DNA of 64,000 bases from Alphaproteobacteria bacterium (GCA_040905865.1 JBBDQU010000053.1:32176-96175), one strand, 5' to 3'. Shown: positions 50,341 through 59,767, counted from the first letter of the stretch. The notes: generated from the sequence alone by a model not told the origin. Made by a program: numbers and translations.

Positions 50341-51724
50341 AAACAATTCCCTGTTCCAGCGCCTGATTGGCGCGTGGCGCGAAATATCCGGCTCCAATTC
50401 GGTAAGCGGCGGCTTCTCTCCGGATCTTTCCGCCAACGATGATTTGAGGAAGCTGGAAAAGCAGATGGTGGCCTGTCTCGACGCACGGGGCGGCGAGGTA
50501 TCGGCCCGCGCCCGGGCGGCCGATCTGGGTCGTACCTATCTGGCGCTCAACGAGACGGGACGTAAACGGTTCCTGGGTATTGTCGCGGAAAAATTCGGTC
50601 CGGATAACGCGGCCATTGAAAGTGCGGTCACCGTCCTGGAGGTCGCCGGGCCGGAAACACGCGCCAGTGCGCAGGAAGCATTGCGCAAGGCACTTGAGCC
50701 GCCCCGCACCCGCCTGATGACGCAGTTCAATGCCTTGCCGGAAGGGGTGAAGTTCCTGGTAGACCTGCGTTCGGACCTGATCGGGTTCGCGGATACGCCA
50801 GCGCTGAAATCGCTGGATTCGGATTTGCGACAATTGCTGACATCGTGGTTCGATGTCGGGTTTCTGGAATTGCGGCGGATTACCTGGAATTCGCCCGCGT
50901 CGCTGCTGGAGAAACTGATCGCTTATGAGGCGGTGCACGAAATCCGCAGCTGGGACGATCTCAAGAACCGGCTGGCGGCCGACCGGCGGTTGTTCGCGTT
51001 TTTCCATCCAAGGATGCCGGACGAGCCCCTGATTTTTGTACAGGTTGCGCTGGTCAAGGGGCTTGCCGGGAGTGTCACGGCGCTGCTGGATGAGAGCGCG
51101 CCGGACGGCGACCCGAAAGAGGCGGATACGGCGATTTTTTATTCGATCAGTAACGCCCAGAAGGGCCTGGTTGGAATTAGCTTCGGCGGCTTCCTGATCA
51201 AGCGCGTGGTCGATGAACTCCAGTCGGAATTCGTGGGCCTGAAGACATTTTCGACACTCTCTCCCATTCCGAGTTTTGCGCGGTGGGTGAAATCCGCCCT
51301 GGATTCGGAGGCGGGTCTGCTGGGCGCGGAGGATCGCAGCACGCTTGCGGGCGTGTTCGGCGAGGGCGATGGCCGCGCGGCGCTGCGACGTGTCCTGGAC
51401 GATTCGAGCTGGGCGGATGACCCTGCGAAGGCGGGCGTGCTCGAGCCCGTTCTAACCCGGCTGTGCGCCCGCTACCTGCTTATGGAACGTAACGAACGGG
51501 GCCGGTCCCGCGATCCGGTGGCGCATTTCCACCTGACGAACGGAGCGCGGGTGGAGCGGATCAACTGGCTTGCCGACACCTCGGCGCAGGGCCTGTCGCA
51601 GTCTTGCGGCATGATGGTGAACTATCTTTACAACCTTGACAGGATCGAAACCAACCACGAGCGCTATACAGGTGACGGAAAAGTTGCCGCGTCAACAGCT
51701 GTTAATCGTATCTTAAAGAAGTAG
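50333..51724 (+). CDS. Malonyl-CoA decarboxylase
   Basis: A 463-residue enzyme that converts malonyl-CoA to acetyl-CoA. The catalytic domain has FFHPRMPDEPLIFVQVAL, FYSISNAQKGLVGISFGGF, LIKRVVDELQSEF, FSTLSPIPSFARWV, and near the C terminus DPVAHFHLTNGARVERINW and QSCGMMVNYLYNLDRIE. The N-terminal helical region (to about 180) is also typical. Start overlaps the nnr gene; the open frame is intact and of family length. Confidence 0.95.
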   Translation: MSENNSLFQRLIGAWREISGSNSVSGGFSPDLSANDDLRKLEKQMVACLDARGGEVSARARAADLGRTYLALNETGRKRFLGIVAEKFGPDNAAIESAVTVLEVAGPETRASAQEALRKALEPPRTRLMTQFNALPEGVKFLVDLRSDLIGFADTPALKSLDSDLRQLLTSWFDVGFLELRRITWNSPASLLEKLIAYEAVHEIRSWDDLKNRLAADRRLFAFFHPRMPDEPLIFVQVALVKGLAGSVTALLDESAPDGDPKEADTAIFYSISNAQKGLVGISFGGFLIKRVVDELQSEFVGLKTFSTLSPIPSFARWVKSALDSEAGLLGAEDRSTLAGVFGEGDGRAALRRVLDDSSWADDPAKAGVLEPVLTRLCARYLLMERNERGRSRDPVAHFHLTNGARVERINWLADTSAQGLSQSCGMMVNYLYNLDRIETNHERYTGDGKVAASTAVNRILKK

Positions 51725-51771
51725 GTGTTTGATTTAATGCGCATCAAGGCTTCTTTTGTCAGGGGACAGTA

Positions 51772-52095
51772 ATGACGGCGATGAATGACGCGATCACGTT
51801 GCAAGAAAGAAAATGTACACCGGCCGTCCTCGGTGCCAGGGCTTATAGCGCGCTGGGAACGATTTTCGGAGCGGCCCGTTCGAAGAATATCATCCGGCCC
51901 GGTTCGCGGTTCCGGAAAATTCACAAGGACAAGACGGTCGAAACCGCAAGAGTGCTGACCGTGGCGACGGATATGCTCGGTATTCCTCATGTCCGCTATG
52001 AACTGGTCATCGAACGTGCGCAACATCGCTATGTGGAAGAACCGAGGATACTTGCACTTAAGATTTTTGCGGATACTTACAAAGAATGCGTGTGA
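51772..52095 (+). CDS. Small hypothetical protein, first of two tandem paralogues
   Basis: A 107-residue protein. Its C-terminal part, about residues 42-107, carries FRKIHKDKTVETARVLTV and LGIPHVRYELVIERAQ and ends PRILALKIFADTYKECV. The same core recurs in the gene at 52269-52526. A predicted beta strand and amphipathic helix suggest a small SH3-like or DNA/RNA-binding fold, but the family is not known to me. AGGGGACAGTA precedes ATG 51772. Confidence 0.75.
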   Translation: MTAMNDAITLQERKCTPAVLGARAYSALGTIFGAARSKNIIRPGSRFRKIHKDKTVETARVLTVATDMLGIPHVRYELVIERAQHRYVEEPRILALKIFADTYKECV

Positions 52096-52268
52096 CTAAT
52101 TTCCGGCCAGTTACTTTCCTGCTTTTGCTTTTTAATAAACATAAAATTTATACTTTATTACAGTAAAATACTGTCACTATTTGCAGTACAGAAATTTTTT
52201 ACTTGCTATGATGTGTTTTTTGAGCCATAGTACTCGATGGAACGTCATTAATTTCACGGAACAGTCAT
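52096..52268. other. AT-rich intergenic region with an inverted repeat
   Basis: About 170 bp, markedly AT-rich. ACAGTA-AAA-TACTGT is a perfect inverted repeat at 52160-52174 upstream of the second small paralogue, a possible operator. No convincing RNA gene. Confidence 0.5.
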
Positions 52269-52526
52269 TTGTTCGACAGTATTGCCTTGCTGCGCCGTCG
52301 TCAAAAGCATGTGAATGTCGGCGAACGATTTGTACGGACCCATGCTGACAGGACGGTTGAAACGGCCCAGGTCCTTTCGGTCATGAACGATTCATTGGGC
52401 ATTCCGCACGTTCGCTATGCGCTCACCATACATAAACCGCAGCGGCCCGGTTCGTTCCACGAAGGTCCACGCCTGCTGGCGCTGGAGGCCTTCGCGAATG
52501 CCTATCGTAACCGTATCAGGTCCTGA
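52269..52526 (+). CDS. Small hypothetical protein, second of two tandem paralogues
   Basis: An 85-residue protein. The core TVETAQVLSVMNDSLGIPHV followed by RYALTI, and the end RLLALEAFANAYRNRI, match the neighbour at 51772-52095 closely. There is no ATG near the conserved part; TTG 52269 with an ACGGA site upstream is chosen. Short and conserved within the pair, so it is probably a real small gene produced by tandem duplication. Confidence 0.7.
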   Translation: MFDSIALLRRRQKHVNVGERFVRTHADRTVETAQVLSVMNDSLGIPHVRYALTIHKPQRPGSFHEGPRLLALEAFANAYRNRIRS

Positions 52527-52562
52527 TACGGGACGGTTCCGTTTCTTCTTTTATGGCTATGC

Positions 52563-52591
52563 TTGACCGCTAAGCCTGCTCTTCTTATACA
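52563..52591 (+). promoter_or_regulatory. Sigma70 promoter of tRNA-Leu
   Basis: TTGACC (52563-52568), 17-bp spacer, TATACA (52586-52591). Close to consensus and about 40 bp upstream of the mature tRNA end. Confidence 0.75.
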
Positions 52592-52630
52592 GGGGCGCCT
52601 TCGATAAGAGGCTACTGGCAGCCTGAATGC

Positions 52631-52715
52631 GCGGGCGTGGCGGAACTGGTAGACGCGCCAGATTTAGGTTCTGGTGGAGAAATCCGTGGGGGTTCAAGTC
52701 CCTTCGCCCGCACCA
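52631..52715 (+). tRNA. tRNA-Leu (TAG anticodon)
   Basis: An 85-nt class II tRNA with acceptor stem GCGGGCG/CGCCCGC, a long variable arm, GGTTCAAGTCC T arm, encoded CCA end, and anticodon loop TTTAGGT at 52663-52669 with anticodon TAG (52665-52667), reading CUA-type Leu codons. Confidence 0.97.
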
Positions 52716-52723
52716 GTGCGTTA

Positions 52724-52750
52724 CCTTATCTGATAAGGCAGTGTTTTTTT
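52724..52750 (+). terminator. Terminator-like hairpin after tRNA-Leu
   Basis: CCTTA(TCTGA)TAAGG stem-loop (52724-52738) is followed by a CAGTG spacer and seven Ts (52744-52750). It separates the tRNA from the trigger factor gene, 41 bp away. Confidence 0.6.
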
Positions 52751-52790
52751 GACGATTGTCGTCTTAATTTTGTGATGCGGACAGGATTCC

Positions 52791-54224
52791 ATGCAGGTTG
52801 TTGAAGTCAAGAACGACGGTCTTTTACGTGAATACACGATCACGCTGGGGGCGGTGGAGATCGACGAACGCGTCAATTCCCGCCTTTCGGAACTCCGAAA
52901 GACGGCGCGGTTGCCCGGTTTTCGGCCTGGCAAAGTGCCGACGAAGCTGTTGAAGCAGCGGTACGGGCAGTCTGTGATGGGCGAAGTCCTGGAGCAGGCG
53001 GTCAGCGAGTCCAGTCGCAAGGCGATCGAGGACAATACGCTTCGGCCCGCCATGCAGCCGAATATCGAAATCAAGAAATTCGGCGAGGGCGAAGATCTTG
53101 AATATTCGATGTCGATTCAGGTCATGCCGGAAATCGTTCCGATGGATTTTTCGAAGATCCAGGCTGAACGGCTGGTCGCGAAAATTCCCGACAGCGCGGT
53201 GGATGAAACGCTCGAGCGGCTGGCGAAACAGTACCGGTCGTCTGAGCCGATAAAGCGCGCCCGGAAGTCCCGCGAAGGCGACGAAGTCGTGATCGATTTC
53301 AAGGGCTCCATAGATGGCGTCGAATTTCCCGGCGGCAGCGGCGAGGGGCATCATCTGGAACTTGGCGCCGGACAGTTTATACCGGGTTTTGAGGAGCAAT
53401 TGATTGGCGTGAAGGCCGGCGACAGCGTATCGGTTTCGGTGACCTTCCCGGCGGATTACGGTTCAAAGGAACTAGCGGGCAAGGAGGCCGTCTTTGCCGT
53501 GGATGTGAAGGAAATCCGCGTCATGGTCGATACGGCGATCGACGATGAATTCGCAAAGAATCTTGGCCAGGAATCGCTGGAGGACCTGAAAAAGGCCGCC
53601 CGCGACCGCCTCAGCCTTGATTATGCCAGATTTTCGCGAGAGAAACTGAAACGCGATCTTCTCGATACGCTGGAGAAGTCGCATGACTTCGACGTGCCGC
53701 CGGGCATGGTCGATGCGGAATTCGAGTCGATCTGGAGCCAGTTCGAGGAAGCCCGCAAGAACGGCCAGACCGATGCCGAGGAAGAAAAAAGCGACGACGA
53801 ACTGAAAGAGGAATACCGCAAGATCGCCGCTCGGCGGGTCATGCTCGGCCTGCTGCTTGCGGAGATTGGCAATATCAACAAGATCGAGGTAACGGCGGAG
53901 GAAATAAACCGCGCCCTCGTGCAGCAGGCGCAGCAATATCCTGGCCATGAGCAGCAGTTCATCAAGCTGTACCAGGAAAATCCGGAAGCCATGGCATCCC
54001 TGCGGGCGCCGATATACGAGGAAAAAGTTGTCGATTTCATCCTCGAGATGGCTACGGTGACGGAGCGCGAAGTCAGTATCGAAGAACTGATTCAGTCGCA
54101 GGAAGGCGAAGACGCGGCAAGCGAAGATGCGGCGGCGAAGCCCGCGCGGAAGAAGCGTGCGTCAGCGACGGAAAACCAGGCCGCGGAAGCGGGCGACGAT
54201 GCCAGTGATGGAAAGGCGGAATAG
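52791..54224 (+). CDS. tig: Trigger factor, ribosome-associated chaperone and prolyl isomerase
   Basis: A 477-residue protein. The N-terminal ribosome-binding domain has RLPGFRPGKVPTKLLKQRYG (the GFRPGK signature, about residues 42-52), the FKBP-type PPIase domain spans about 160-245 (GDEVVIDFKGSIDGVEF, LGAGQFIPGFEEQLIGVKAGD), and the C-terminal helical arms follow. The extreme C terminus (after 440) is an Ala/Lys-rich disordered tail. It folds nascent chains at the ribosome exit. First gene of the tig-clpP-clpX-lon island. Confidence 0.97.
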   Translation: MQVVEVKNDGLLREYTITLGAVEIDERVNSRLSELRKTARLPGFRPGKVPTKLLKQRYGQSVMGEVLEQAVSESSRKAIEDNTLRPAMQPNIEIKKFGEGEDLEYSMSIQVMPEIVPMDFSKIQAERLVAKIPDSAVDETLERLAKQYRSSEPIKRARKSREGDEVVIDFKGSIDGVEFPGGSGEGHHLELGAGQFIPGFEEQLIGVKAGDSVSVSVTFPADYGSKELAGKEAVFAVDVKEIRVMVDTAIDDEFAKNLGQESLEDLKKAARDRLSLDYARFSREKLKRDLLDTLEKSHDFDVPPGMVDAEFESIWSQFEEARKNGQTDAEEEKSDDELKEEYRKIAARRVMLGLLLAEIGNINKIEVTAEEINRALVQQAQQYPGHEQQFIKLYQENPEAMASLRAPIYEEKVVDFILEMATVTEREVSIEELIQSQEGEDAASEDAAAKPARKKRASATENQAAEAGDDASDGKAE

Positions 54225-54232
54225 CCGGACCA

Positions 54233-54261
54233 CTTGATCGGCAAAGACAAGCGACACATCT
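54233..54261 (+). promoter_or_regulatory. Candidate sigma32 promoter before clpP
   Basis: CTTG (54233-54236), 18 bases, then CACATCT (54255-54261), resembling alphaproteobacterial RpoH sites (CTTG-N17/18-CYTATNT). Only a partial match at the -10, but located 56 bp before clpP, a heat-shock gene. Confidence 0.35.
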
Positions 54262-54316
54262 TCAACGGAACATTTCCGCGGCGGATAGCCGCCGACAGCA
54301 TGATTGATAGAAGGTA

Positions 54317-54967
54317 ATGACAGAGCTCATTCAAACGCAGATGAATACCCTGGTGCCGATGGTCGTCGAACAGACGAATCGCGGCGAGCGCTCCTACGAT
54401 ATATATTCGCGCCTGCTGAAGGAGCGGATAATTTTTCTGACGGGACCTGTCAACGATATGGTCGCGTCGCTGATCAACGCCCAGTTGCTGTTCCTTGAGT
54501 CGGAAAATCCGACCAAGGACATTTCCTTCTATATTAATTCGCCGGGCGGCATTGTGACGTCGGGCATGTCGATATACGATACGATGCGCTACATCGGGCC
54601 GGATATTTCGACAGTTTGCCTAGGTCAAGCGGCATCCATGGGATCGTTGCTGCTATGCGCCGGCGCAGCGGGAAAACGGTATTCCCTGCCGAACAGCCGG
54701 ATCATGCTGCATCAGCCTTCCGGTGGATTTCAGGGGCAGGCGTCCGATATCGAAATTCATGCCCGCGAAATTCTGGCGTTGCGCATGCGCCTGAACGAGA
54801 TCTATGCGGAGCATACCGGTCAGGAAGTCGCCGTCATCGAGAAGGCTCTTGACCGTGACAGGTTTATGACGCCGGAACAGGCTAGGGAATTCGGTATTAT
54901 TGACCAGGTTGTCGATAAACGGCCGGCTCCAGTCGGCGAAGACGCGGCTGCAAGGAAGTCCGAGTAG
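54317..54967 (+). CDS. clpP: ATP-dependent Clp protease proteolytic subunit
   Basis: A 216-residue serine protease forming the ClpP tetradecamer. Catalytic Ser108 is in [11 protein letters not shown], His132 in [13 protein letters not shown] and Asp near 181 in [14 protein letters not shown]-terminal [22 protein letters not shown] is typical. Partner of ClpX encoded 202 bp downstream. Confidence 0.98.
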   Translation: MTELIQTQMNTLVPMVVEQTNRGERSYDIYSRLLKERIIFLTGPVNDMVASLINAQLLFLESENPTKDISFYINSPGGIVTSGMSIYDTMRYIGPDISTVCLGQAASMGSLLLCAGAAGKRYSLPNSRIMLHQPSGGFQGQASDIEIHAREILALRMRLNEIYAEHTGQEVAVIEKALDRDRFMTPEQAREFGIIDQVVDKRPAPVGEDAAARKSE

Positions 54968-55031
54968 CGGTGTCCTGTACCACACCCGTGAAAACCGCGG
55001 GTGTGTAACCGTGTTCACGGACGGTTAAATT

Positions 55032-55069
55032 TATTGTGGTCACCTGTATATATTGTGGTCACCTGTATA
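55032..55069. repeat. Perfect 19-bp tandem duplication upstream of clpX
   Basis: The unit TATTGTGGTCACCTGTATA is present twice in direct succession (55032-55050 and 55051-55069). Each copy contains GGTCACC, itself a palindrome-like core. It lies 100-140 bp upstream of clpX and could be a duplicated regulator site or a slippage product. Confidence 0.85.
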
Positions 55070-55117
55070 TACGGAGTGGCGAATGCGGGCTGCGTGACGC
55101 GGTTGGAGATGATGTGT

Positions 55118-55123
55118 TATACT
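55118..55123 (+). promoter_or_regulatory. Extended -10 element upstream of clpX
   Basis: TG-T-TATACT (TATACT at 55118-55123 with the TG extension at 55115-55116) about 47 bp before the clpX start. The -35 region (TGACGC at 55095-55100) matches poorly, which is tolerated by extended -10 promoters. Confidence 0.4.
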
Positions 55124-55169
55124 GTTGTCACGTGGTCGATATGAATAAAAACGAGCGGGTCCGATCATC

Positions 55170-56435
55170 ATGAGCAAGTCTGGTACTGGCGATTCAAAAA
55201 ACACGCTTTACTGTTCCTTTTGCGGTAAGAGCCAGCATGAGGTACGAAAGCTAATTGCCGGTCCGACCGTATTCATCTGCGATGAATGCGTCGAACTGTG
55301 TATGGACATCATCAAGGAAGACCACAAATCGACGGTCGCGAAATCGCGAGACGGCGTGCCGACGCCTATCGAGATTCGCAAGGTTCTGGACGATTACGTC
55401 ATCGGACAGCCGCATGCCAAAAAGGTTCTTTCGGTCGCGGTGCACAACCATTACAAACGTCTGGCCCATGTCAGCAAGAACAACGACGTGGAACTGGCGA
55501 AGTCGAATATCCTGCTGATCGGGCCAACGGGTTGCGGCAAAACGCTTCTGGCGCAGACGCTGGCGCGCATTCTCGACGTGCCGTTTACCATGGCGGATGC
55601 GACGACCCTGACCGAGGCGGGTTACGTCGGCGAAGATGTCGAAAACATCATACTGAAGCTGTTGCAGGCCGCCGATTACAATGTCGAGCGGGCGCAGCGG
55701 GGCATTGTCTATATCGATGAAGTCGACAAGATCAGCCGCAAGTCCGACAATCCGTCGATCACCCGGGACGTTTCCGGCGAAGGCGTGCAGCAGGCGCTGC
55801 TGAAGATCATGGAAGGCACGGTTGCCAGTGTTCCGCCGCAGGGCGGCCGCAAGCATCCGCAGCAGGAATTCCTGCAGGTCGATACGACCAACATCCTGTT
55901 TATTTGCGGCGGCGCGTTTTCCGGCCTGGAGCGGATCATTTCGAACCGCGGCAAGGGATCGTCGATAGGCTTCGGCGCGGATGTCCAGAGCGCTGAGCAT
56001 CGAAATATCGGCGATATTCTGACCGGCATAGAGCCGGAGGATTTGCTGAAATTCGGCCTGATACCCGAGTTTGTCGGCCGATTGCCGGTACTGGCGACGC
56101 TGAACGACCTCGACGAGGCGGCGCTGATCGAAATTCTGACCGTCCCGCGCAACGCATTGGTAAAGCAGTACCAGCGGCTGTTCGAGATGGAAGACGTCCG
56201 GCTTGAATTCAGTGGCGATGCGCTAAAGGCGATTGCGCAGAAGGCTGTGGCGCGGAAAACCGGCGCCCGCGGTCTGCGGTCGATTCTGGAAAGCATTTTG
56301 CTCGACCCGATGTACGAATTGCCCGGTCTCGACGGTGCGCAGGAAATCGTCATCAATAGCGAGGTCGTCGAAGGGCGCGCCGAGCCGCTGTATATCTATT
56401 CGGAACGCCCGGAAGAAGTTGAAAACAGCGCCTAG
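55170..56435 (+). CDS. clpX: ATP-dependent Clp protease ATP-binding subunit ClpX
   Basis: A 421-residue AAA+ unfoldase. Zinc-binding domain [17 protein letters not shown] and [10 protein letters not shown] (Cys pairs), Walker [14 protein letters not shown], Walker [10 protein letters not shown], sensor-2 region [10 protein letters not shown], and the ClpP-docking IGF loop in [10 protein letters not shown]. Delivers substrates to ClpP. ATG 55170 follows a GGGTCCGATC site. Family length and complete. Confidence 0.98.
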   Translation: MSKSGTGDSKNTLYCSFCGKSQHEVRKLIAGPTVFICDECVELCMDIIKEDHKSTVAKSRDGVPTPIEIRKVLDDYVIGQPHAKKVLSVAVHNHYKRLAHVSKNNDVELAKSNILLIGPTGCGKTLLAQTLARILDVPFTMADATTLTEAGYVGEDVENIILKLLQAADYNVERAQRGIVYIDEVDKISRKSDNPSITRDVSGEGVQQALLKIMEGTVASVPPQGGRKHPQQEFLQVDTTNILFICGGAFSGLERIISNRGKGSSIGFGADVQSAEHRNIGDILTGIEPEDLLKFGLIPEFVGRLPVLATLNDLDEAALIEILTVPRNALVKQYQRLFEMEDVRLEFSGDALKAIAQKAVARKTGARGLRSILESILLDPMYELPGLDGAQEIVINSEVVEGRAEPLYIYSERPEEVENSA

Positions 56436-56569
56436 CGCCGGGCCGGCGCGACGGTATCAGGGCGACCCGGGGTTGTATACATTCTGGTGTTTCGCCGGTT
56501 TTCGGTCGTTTGTCGGCGCGACGGATGCTGCCCGACCGCCGCTGCGCCGTCAGATTTATTCCTCAGAGG

Positions 56570-56597
56570 GTTGAATGGTTTTTGTCCATGGCCATCT
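56570..56597 (+). promoter_or_regulatory. Candidate sigma32 promoter before lon
   Basis: GTTG (56570-56573), 17 bp, GCCATCT (56591-56597), similar to the RpoH pattern CTTG-N17-CYTATNT with two mismatches. Positioned about 65 bp before lon, which is a heat-shock gene in related bacteria. Confidence 0.4.
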
Positions 56598-56660
56598 AGA
56601 TCGTAACCAGAATGCAATCTCCGCCGGGGGATTGCAAAACACGAGGAAACGGAACAGCCC

Positions 56661-59063
56661 ATGACTGAGAATCGCCGCGGTAACCTCCACCCTGTTCTCC
56701 CGCTACGTGACATTGTGGTTTTTCCGCACATGATTGTGCCGTTGTTCGTCGGCCGTGCAAAATCGGTCAGTGCGCTGGAAAACGTGATGAAGGACGACAA
56801 GCAGATCCTGCTGGTCACCCAGAAAAACGCCTCCGATGATGATCCCGGCGTAAAGGATATCTACACGGTCGGTACCCTCGGTACCGTATTGCAACTGCTC
56901 AAATTGCCGGACGGGACGGTCAAGGTTCTGGTCGAAGGCATGCAGCGTGTCCGGATCGACGAATATACCGAAAACGCCGAATTTTTCGAAGGCTATGCCG
57001 AACTGATCGAAGACGAAGCCAGCAACGAGGAACTTGAAGCCCTCAGCCGCGCCGTCGTGTCCCAGTTCGAACAGTACATCAAGCTGAACAAGAAGATTCC
57101 CGCCGAGGTCCTGATTTCGATCAACCAGATCGAGGAACCGGGCAAGCTGGCCGATACGATTGCGCAGCACCTGACGCTGAAGATCGCGGACAAGCAGGAA
57201 TTGCTTGAAATCGAGCCTGTCGGCGAGCGGCTGGAGAAAATCTACTCCTTCATGGAAGGGGAGATCAGCGTTCTGCAGGTCGAAAAGCGGATCCGCGGCC
57301 GCGTCAAGCGCCAGATGGAGAAGACCCAGCGCGAGTATTACCTGAACGAGCAGATGAAGGCGATTCAGAAGGAACTCGGCGAAGGCGAAGACGGTAAGGA
57401 CGAGACCGCGGAGCTTGAGGAACGAATCGAAAACACGAAGCTGACGAAGGAAGCCCGCGAAAAGGCGACAGCCGAACTGAAGAAGCTTCGTTCCATGAGC
57501 CCGATGTCGGCAGAATCGACGGTCGTACGGAATTATCTCGACTGGATGCTGTCGATTCCCTGGAAGAAGCGCACGCGGGTTAAGCGCGATCTCAAGGCTG
57601 CCGAGAAAATCCTGGATGCGGATCATTTCGGACTGGAAAAGGTCAAGGACCGGATCATCGAACATCTGGCCGTGCAGAACCGGGTCAAGAAGGTCAAGGG
57701 ACCGATTCTCTGCCTTGTCGGTCCGCCGGGTGTCGGCAAAACATCGCTGGGGAAATCGATCGCCCGCGCTTCCGGTCGCAATTTCGTTCGGATGTCGCTG
57801 GGCGGCGTTCGGGACGAAGCGGAAGTCCGCGGACACAGGCGAACCTATATCGGTTCCATGCCGGGTAAAATCATTCAGGGAATGAAGAAGGCGAAGTCAT
57901 CCAACCCGCTGTTCCTGTTGGATGAAATCGACAAGCTCGGCGCCGACTGGCGCGGCGACCCGACGTCCGCGCTGCTGGAGGTCCTGGATCCGGAACAGAA
58001 TTCGTCCTTCAACGACCATTATCTGGAGGTGGATTACGATCTGTCCGATGTGATGTTCGTGACCACGGCGAATACGTTGCGGATGCCCGCGCCGCTTATG
58101 GACCGGATGGAGATCATCCGGATTTCCGGATACACCGAAGATGAGAAGATCCAGATCGCGCGGCGCCATCTGATAACCAAGCAGATGGCCGATCACGGGC
58201 TCAAGGAAGCCGAATGGTCGATAACCGACGACGGATTGCGTGACCTTATCCGGTATTATACCCGTGAGGCGGGTGTCCGGAATCTCGAGCGCGAGATTGC
58301 GAATCTGACCCGCAAGGGCATCAAGGACATCATGAAGGGCGAAATGGCGGATATCCGTATAAACCGCCGGAACCTTGAGAAATATGCGGGGATCCGCAAA
58401 TACCGTTATGGCGAAATCGACGAGGAAGACCAGATCGGCGTCGTGACGGGGCTTGCCTGGACGGAAGTCGGCGGCGAATTGCTGACGATCGAATCGGTGA
58501 AACTGCCGGGCAAGGGCAAGGTCATCAAGACCGGCAAGCTGGGCGATGTCATGATGGAATCGGTTCAGGCGGCGGAAAGCTATGTGAAGAGCCGCGCGCC
58601 GTCATTCGGTATCAAGCCGACCGCCTTTGCGCAGACGGACATTCATGTCCATGTGCCGGAAGGCGCAACGCCGAAGGACGGTCCCTCCGCCGGCGTGGCG
58701 ATGATCACATCGATCGTGTCGGTCCTGACAGGTATTCCGGTCCGCAAGGACATCGCGATGACCGGTGAGATGACGCTGCGGGGCCGTGTGCTGCCGATCG
58801 GCGGATTGAAGGAAAAGCTTCTGGCGGCGTTACGCGGCGGTATCAAGACCGTTCTGATTCCGAAGGAAAATGAAAAAGACCTGGCCGACGTTCCCGACAA
58901 TGTCAAAAAAGCGCTGGAAATTATTCCGATCGCCTTGGTGGACGATGTTTTCAAGATCGCGCTTGTCGAATCGCTTAAGCCGATCGAGTGGAATCCGGAC
59001 GAAGTTGTGCCCCCAGTCGCTTCTCAGGCCGAAGACGAACTGGGCGGCGTTACGACGCACTAG
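56661..59063 (+). CDS. lon: ATP-dependent Lon protease
   Basis: An 800-residue LonA protease: N-terminal substrate domain (HPVLPLRDIVVFPHMIVPL) with long coiled coil (about 185-270), AAA+ module with Walker A GPPGVGKTSLGKS and Walker B FLLDEIDKLG, and the protease domain with the Ser-Lys dyad (Ser in PKDGPSAGVAMIT, Lys in PIGGLKEKLLAA). Degrades misfolded and regulatory proteins. ATG 56661 follows GAGGAAACG. It stands between clpX and hupB as in other alphaproteobacteria. Confidence 0.98.
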   Translation: MTENRRGNLHPVLPLRDIVVFPHMIVPLFVGRAKSVSALENVMKDDKQILLVTQKNASDDDPGVKDIYTVGTLGTVLQLLKLPDGTVKVLVEGMQRVRIDEYTENAEFFEGYAELIEDEASNEELEALSRAVVSQFEQYIKLNKKIPAEVLISINQIEEPGKLADTIAQHLTLKIADKQELLEIEPVGERLEKIYSFMEGEISVLQVEKRIRGRVKRQMEKTQREYYLNEQMKAIQKELGEGEDGKDETAELEERIENTKLTKEAREKATAELKKLRSMSPMSAESTVVRNYLDWMLSIPWKKRTRVKRDLKAAEKILDADHFGLEKVKDRIIEHLAVQNRVKKVKGPILCLVGPPGVGKTSLGKSIARASGRNFVRMSLGGVRDEAEVRGHRRTYIGSMPGKIIQGMKKAKSSNPLFLLDEIDKLGADWRGDPTSALLEVLDPEQNSSFNDHYLEVDYDLSDVMFVTTANTLRMPAPLMDRMEIIRISGYTEDEKIQIARRHLITKQMADHGLKEAEWSITDDGLRDLIRYYTREAGVRNLEREIANLTRKGIKDIMKGEMADIRINRRNLEKYAGIRKYRYGEIDEEDQIGVVTGLAWTEVGGELLTIESVKLPGKGKVIKTGKLGDVMMESVQAAESYVKSRAPSFGIKPTAFAQTDIHVHVPEGATPKDGPSAGVAMITSIVSVLTGIPVRKDIAMTGEMTLRGRVLPIGGLKEKLLAALRGGIKTVLIPKENEKDLADVPDNVKKALEIIPIALVDDVFKIALVESLKPIEWNPDEVVPPVASQAEDELGGVTTH

Positions 59064-59179
59064 ACGGTATTGCGACGCGCTGCGTTGTAAGTCTCTGTTG
59101 AATATGACGTTTGCGTGCGAACAGCGCCGCAGGGAATTGTCAATAAGTGAAAAATTGGCAGTTTTCTGCGGCTTTCGCG

Positions 59180-59208
59180 TTGACGCCATTTGCGAATCTC
59201 CGTAAGAC
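59180..59208 (+). promoter_or_regulatory. Possible promoter of hupB
   Basis: TTGACG (59180-59185), 17-bp spacer, TAAGAC (59203-59208), the latter a weak -10, about 61 bp upstream of the GTG start. Confidence 0.35.
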
Positions 59209-59268
59209 TGAAATTGTCTTCGATATATCAGTCAACTTTCCAATCCCTAATTGAAGGGGGACCATCAC

Positions 59269-59541
59269 GTGAATAAGAATGATCTTATTGCGGCTGTTGC
59301 AGACAGTGCCGGCCTGAACAAAGCCGACGCGAGCAAGGCAGTCGATGCAGTTTTCGATTCCGTTTCGGGCGCACTAAAGGGGGGAGATACTGTCCGCCTC
59401 GTCGGGTTTGGCACCTTTAGCGTGACGAAACGCGCTGCGTCCCAGGGGCGCAATCCCCGGACAGGTGACCCTATAAAGATTCCGGCGTCGAACCAGCCCA
59501 AGTTCAAGGCCGGCAAGGGTCTGAAGGATGCGGTAAACTAA
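59269..59541 (+). CDS. hupB: DNA-binding protein HU-beta
   Basis: A 90-residue HU protein: NKNDLIAAVADSAGLNKADA, VRLVGFGTFSVTKRAA and RNPRTGDPIKIPA, the DNA-wrapping arm. HU compacts and bends DNA. The start is GTG 59269, placed eight bases after GAAGGGGG; the normal family N terminus begins there. Usual length. Followed by a terminator. Confidence 0.97.
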   Translation: MNKNDLIAAVADSAGLNKADASKAVDAVFDSVSGALKGGDTVRLVGFGTFSVTKRAASQGRNPRTGDPIKIPASNQPKFKAGKGLKDAVN

Positions 59542-59565
59542 CGCCGCAGTTCGGAAAGCGTTCCG

Positions 59566-59603
59566 AAAGACCGGCCATTCCAAGTGCGATGGGCCGGTCT
59601 TTT
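59566..59603 (+). terminator. Rho-independent terminator of hupB
   Basis: AAAGACCGGCC (59566-59576) pairs with GGCCGGTCTTT (59592-59602) around a 15-base loop and continues into Ts. Confidence 0.85.
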
Positions 59604-59627
59604 GCCGTTAAATGCAAGCCTGAAGGC

Positions 59628-59703
59628 GGGCGATTAGCTCAGCTGGAAGAGCGCCTCGTTTACACCGAGGATGTCGGCGGTTCGAGTCCGTCATCGCCCA
59701 CCA
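59628..59703 (+). tRNA. tRNA-Val (TAC anticodon)
   Basis: A 76-nt tRNA: acceptor GGGCGAT/ATCGCCC with CCA, D arm GCTCAGCTGGAAGAGC, anticodon stem CCTCG/CGAGG with loop TTTACAC and anticodon TAC (reads GUA-type codons), T arm CGGTTCGAGTCCG. Confidence 0.97.
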
Positions 59704-59767
59704 GGCCTGCCGCTGCCGGATTTCGTTTGATTGTAGCGTAAATCTGGCTCGGATGTTGTTGCGTTGC

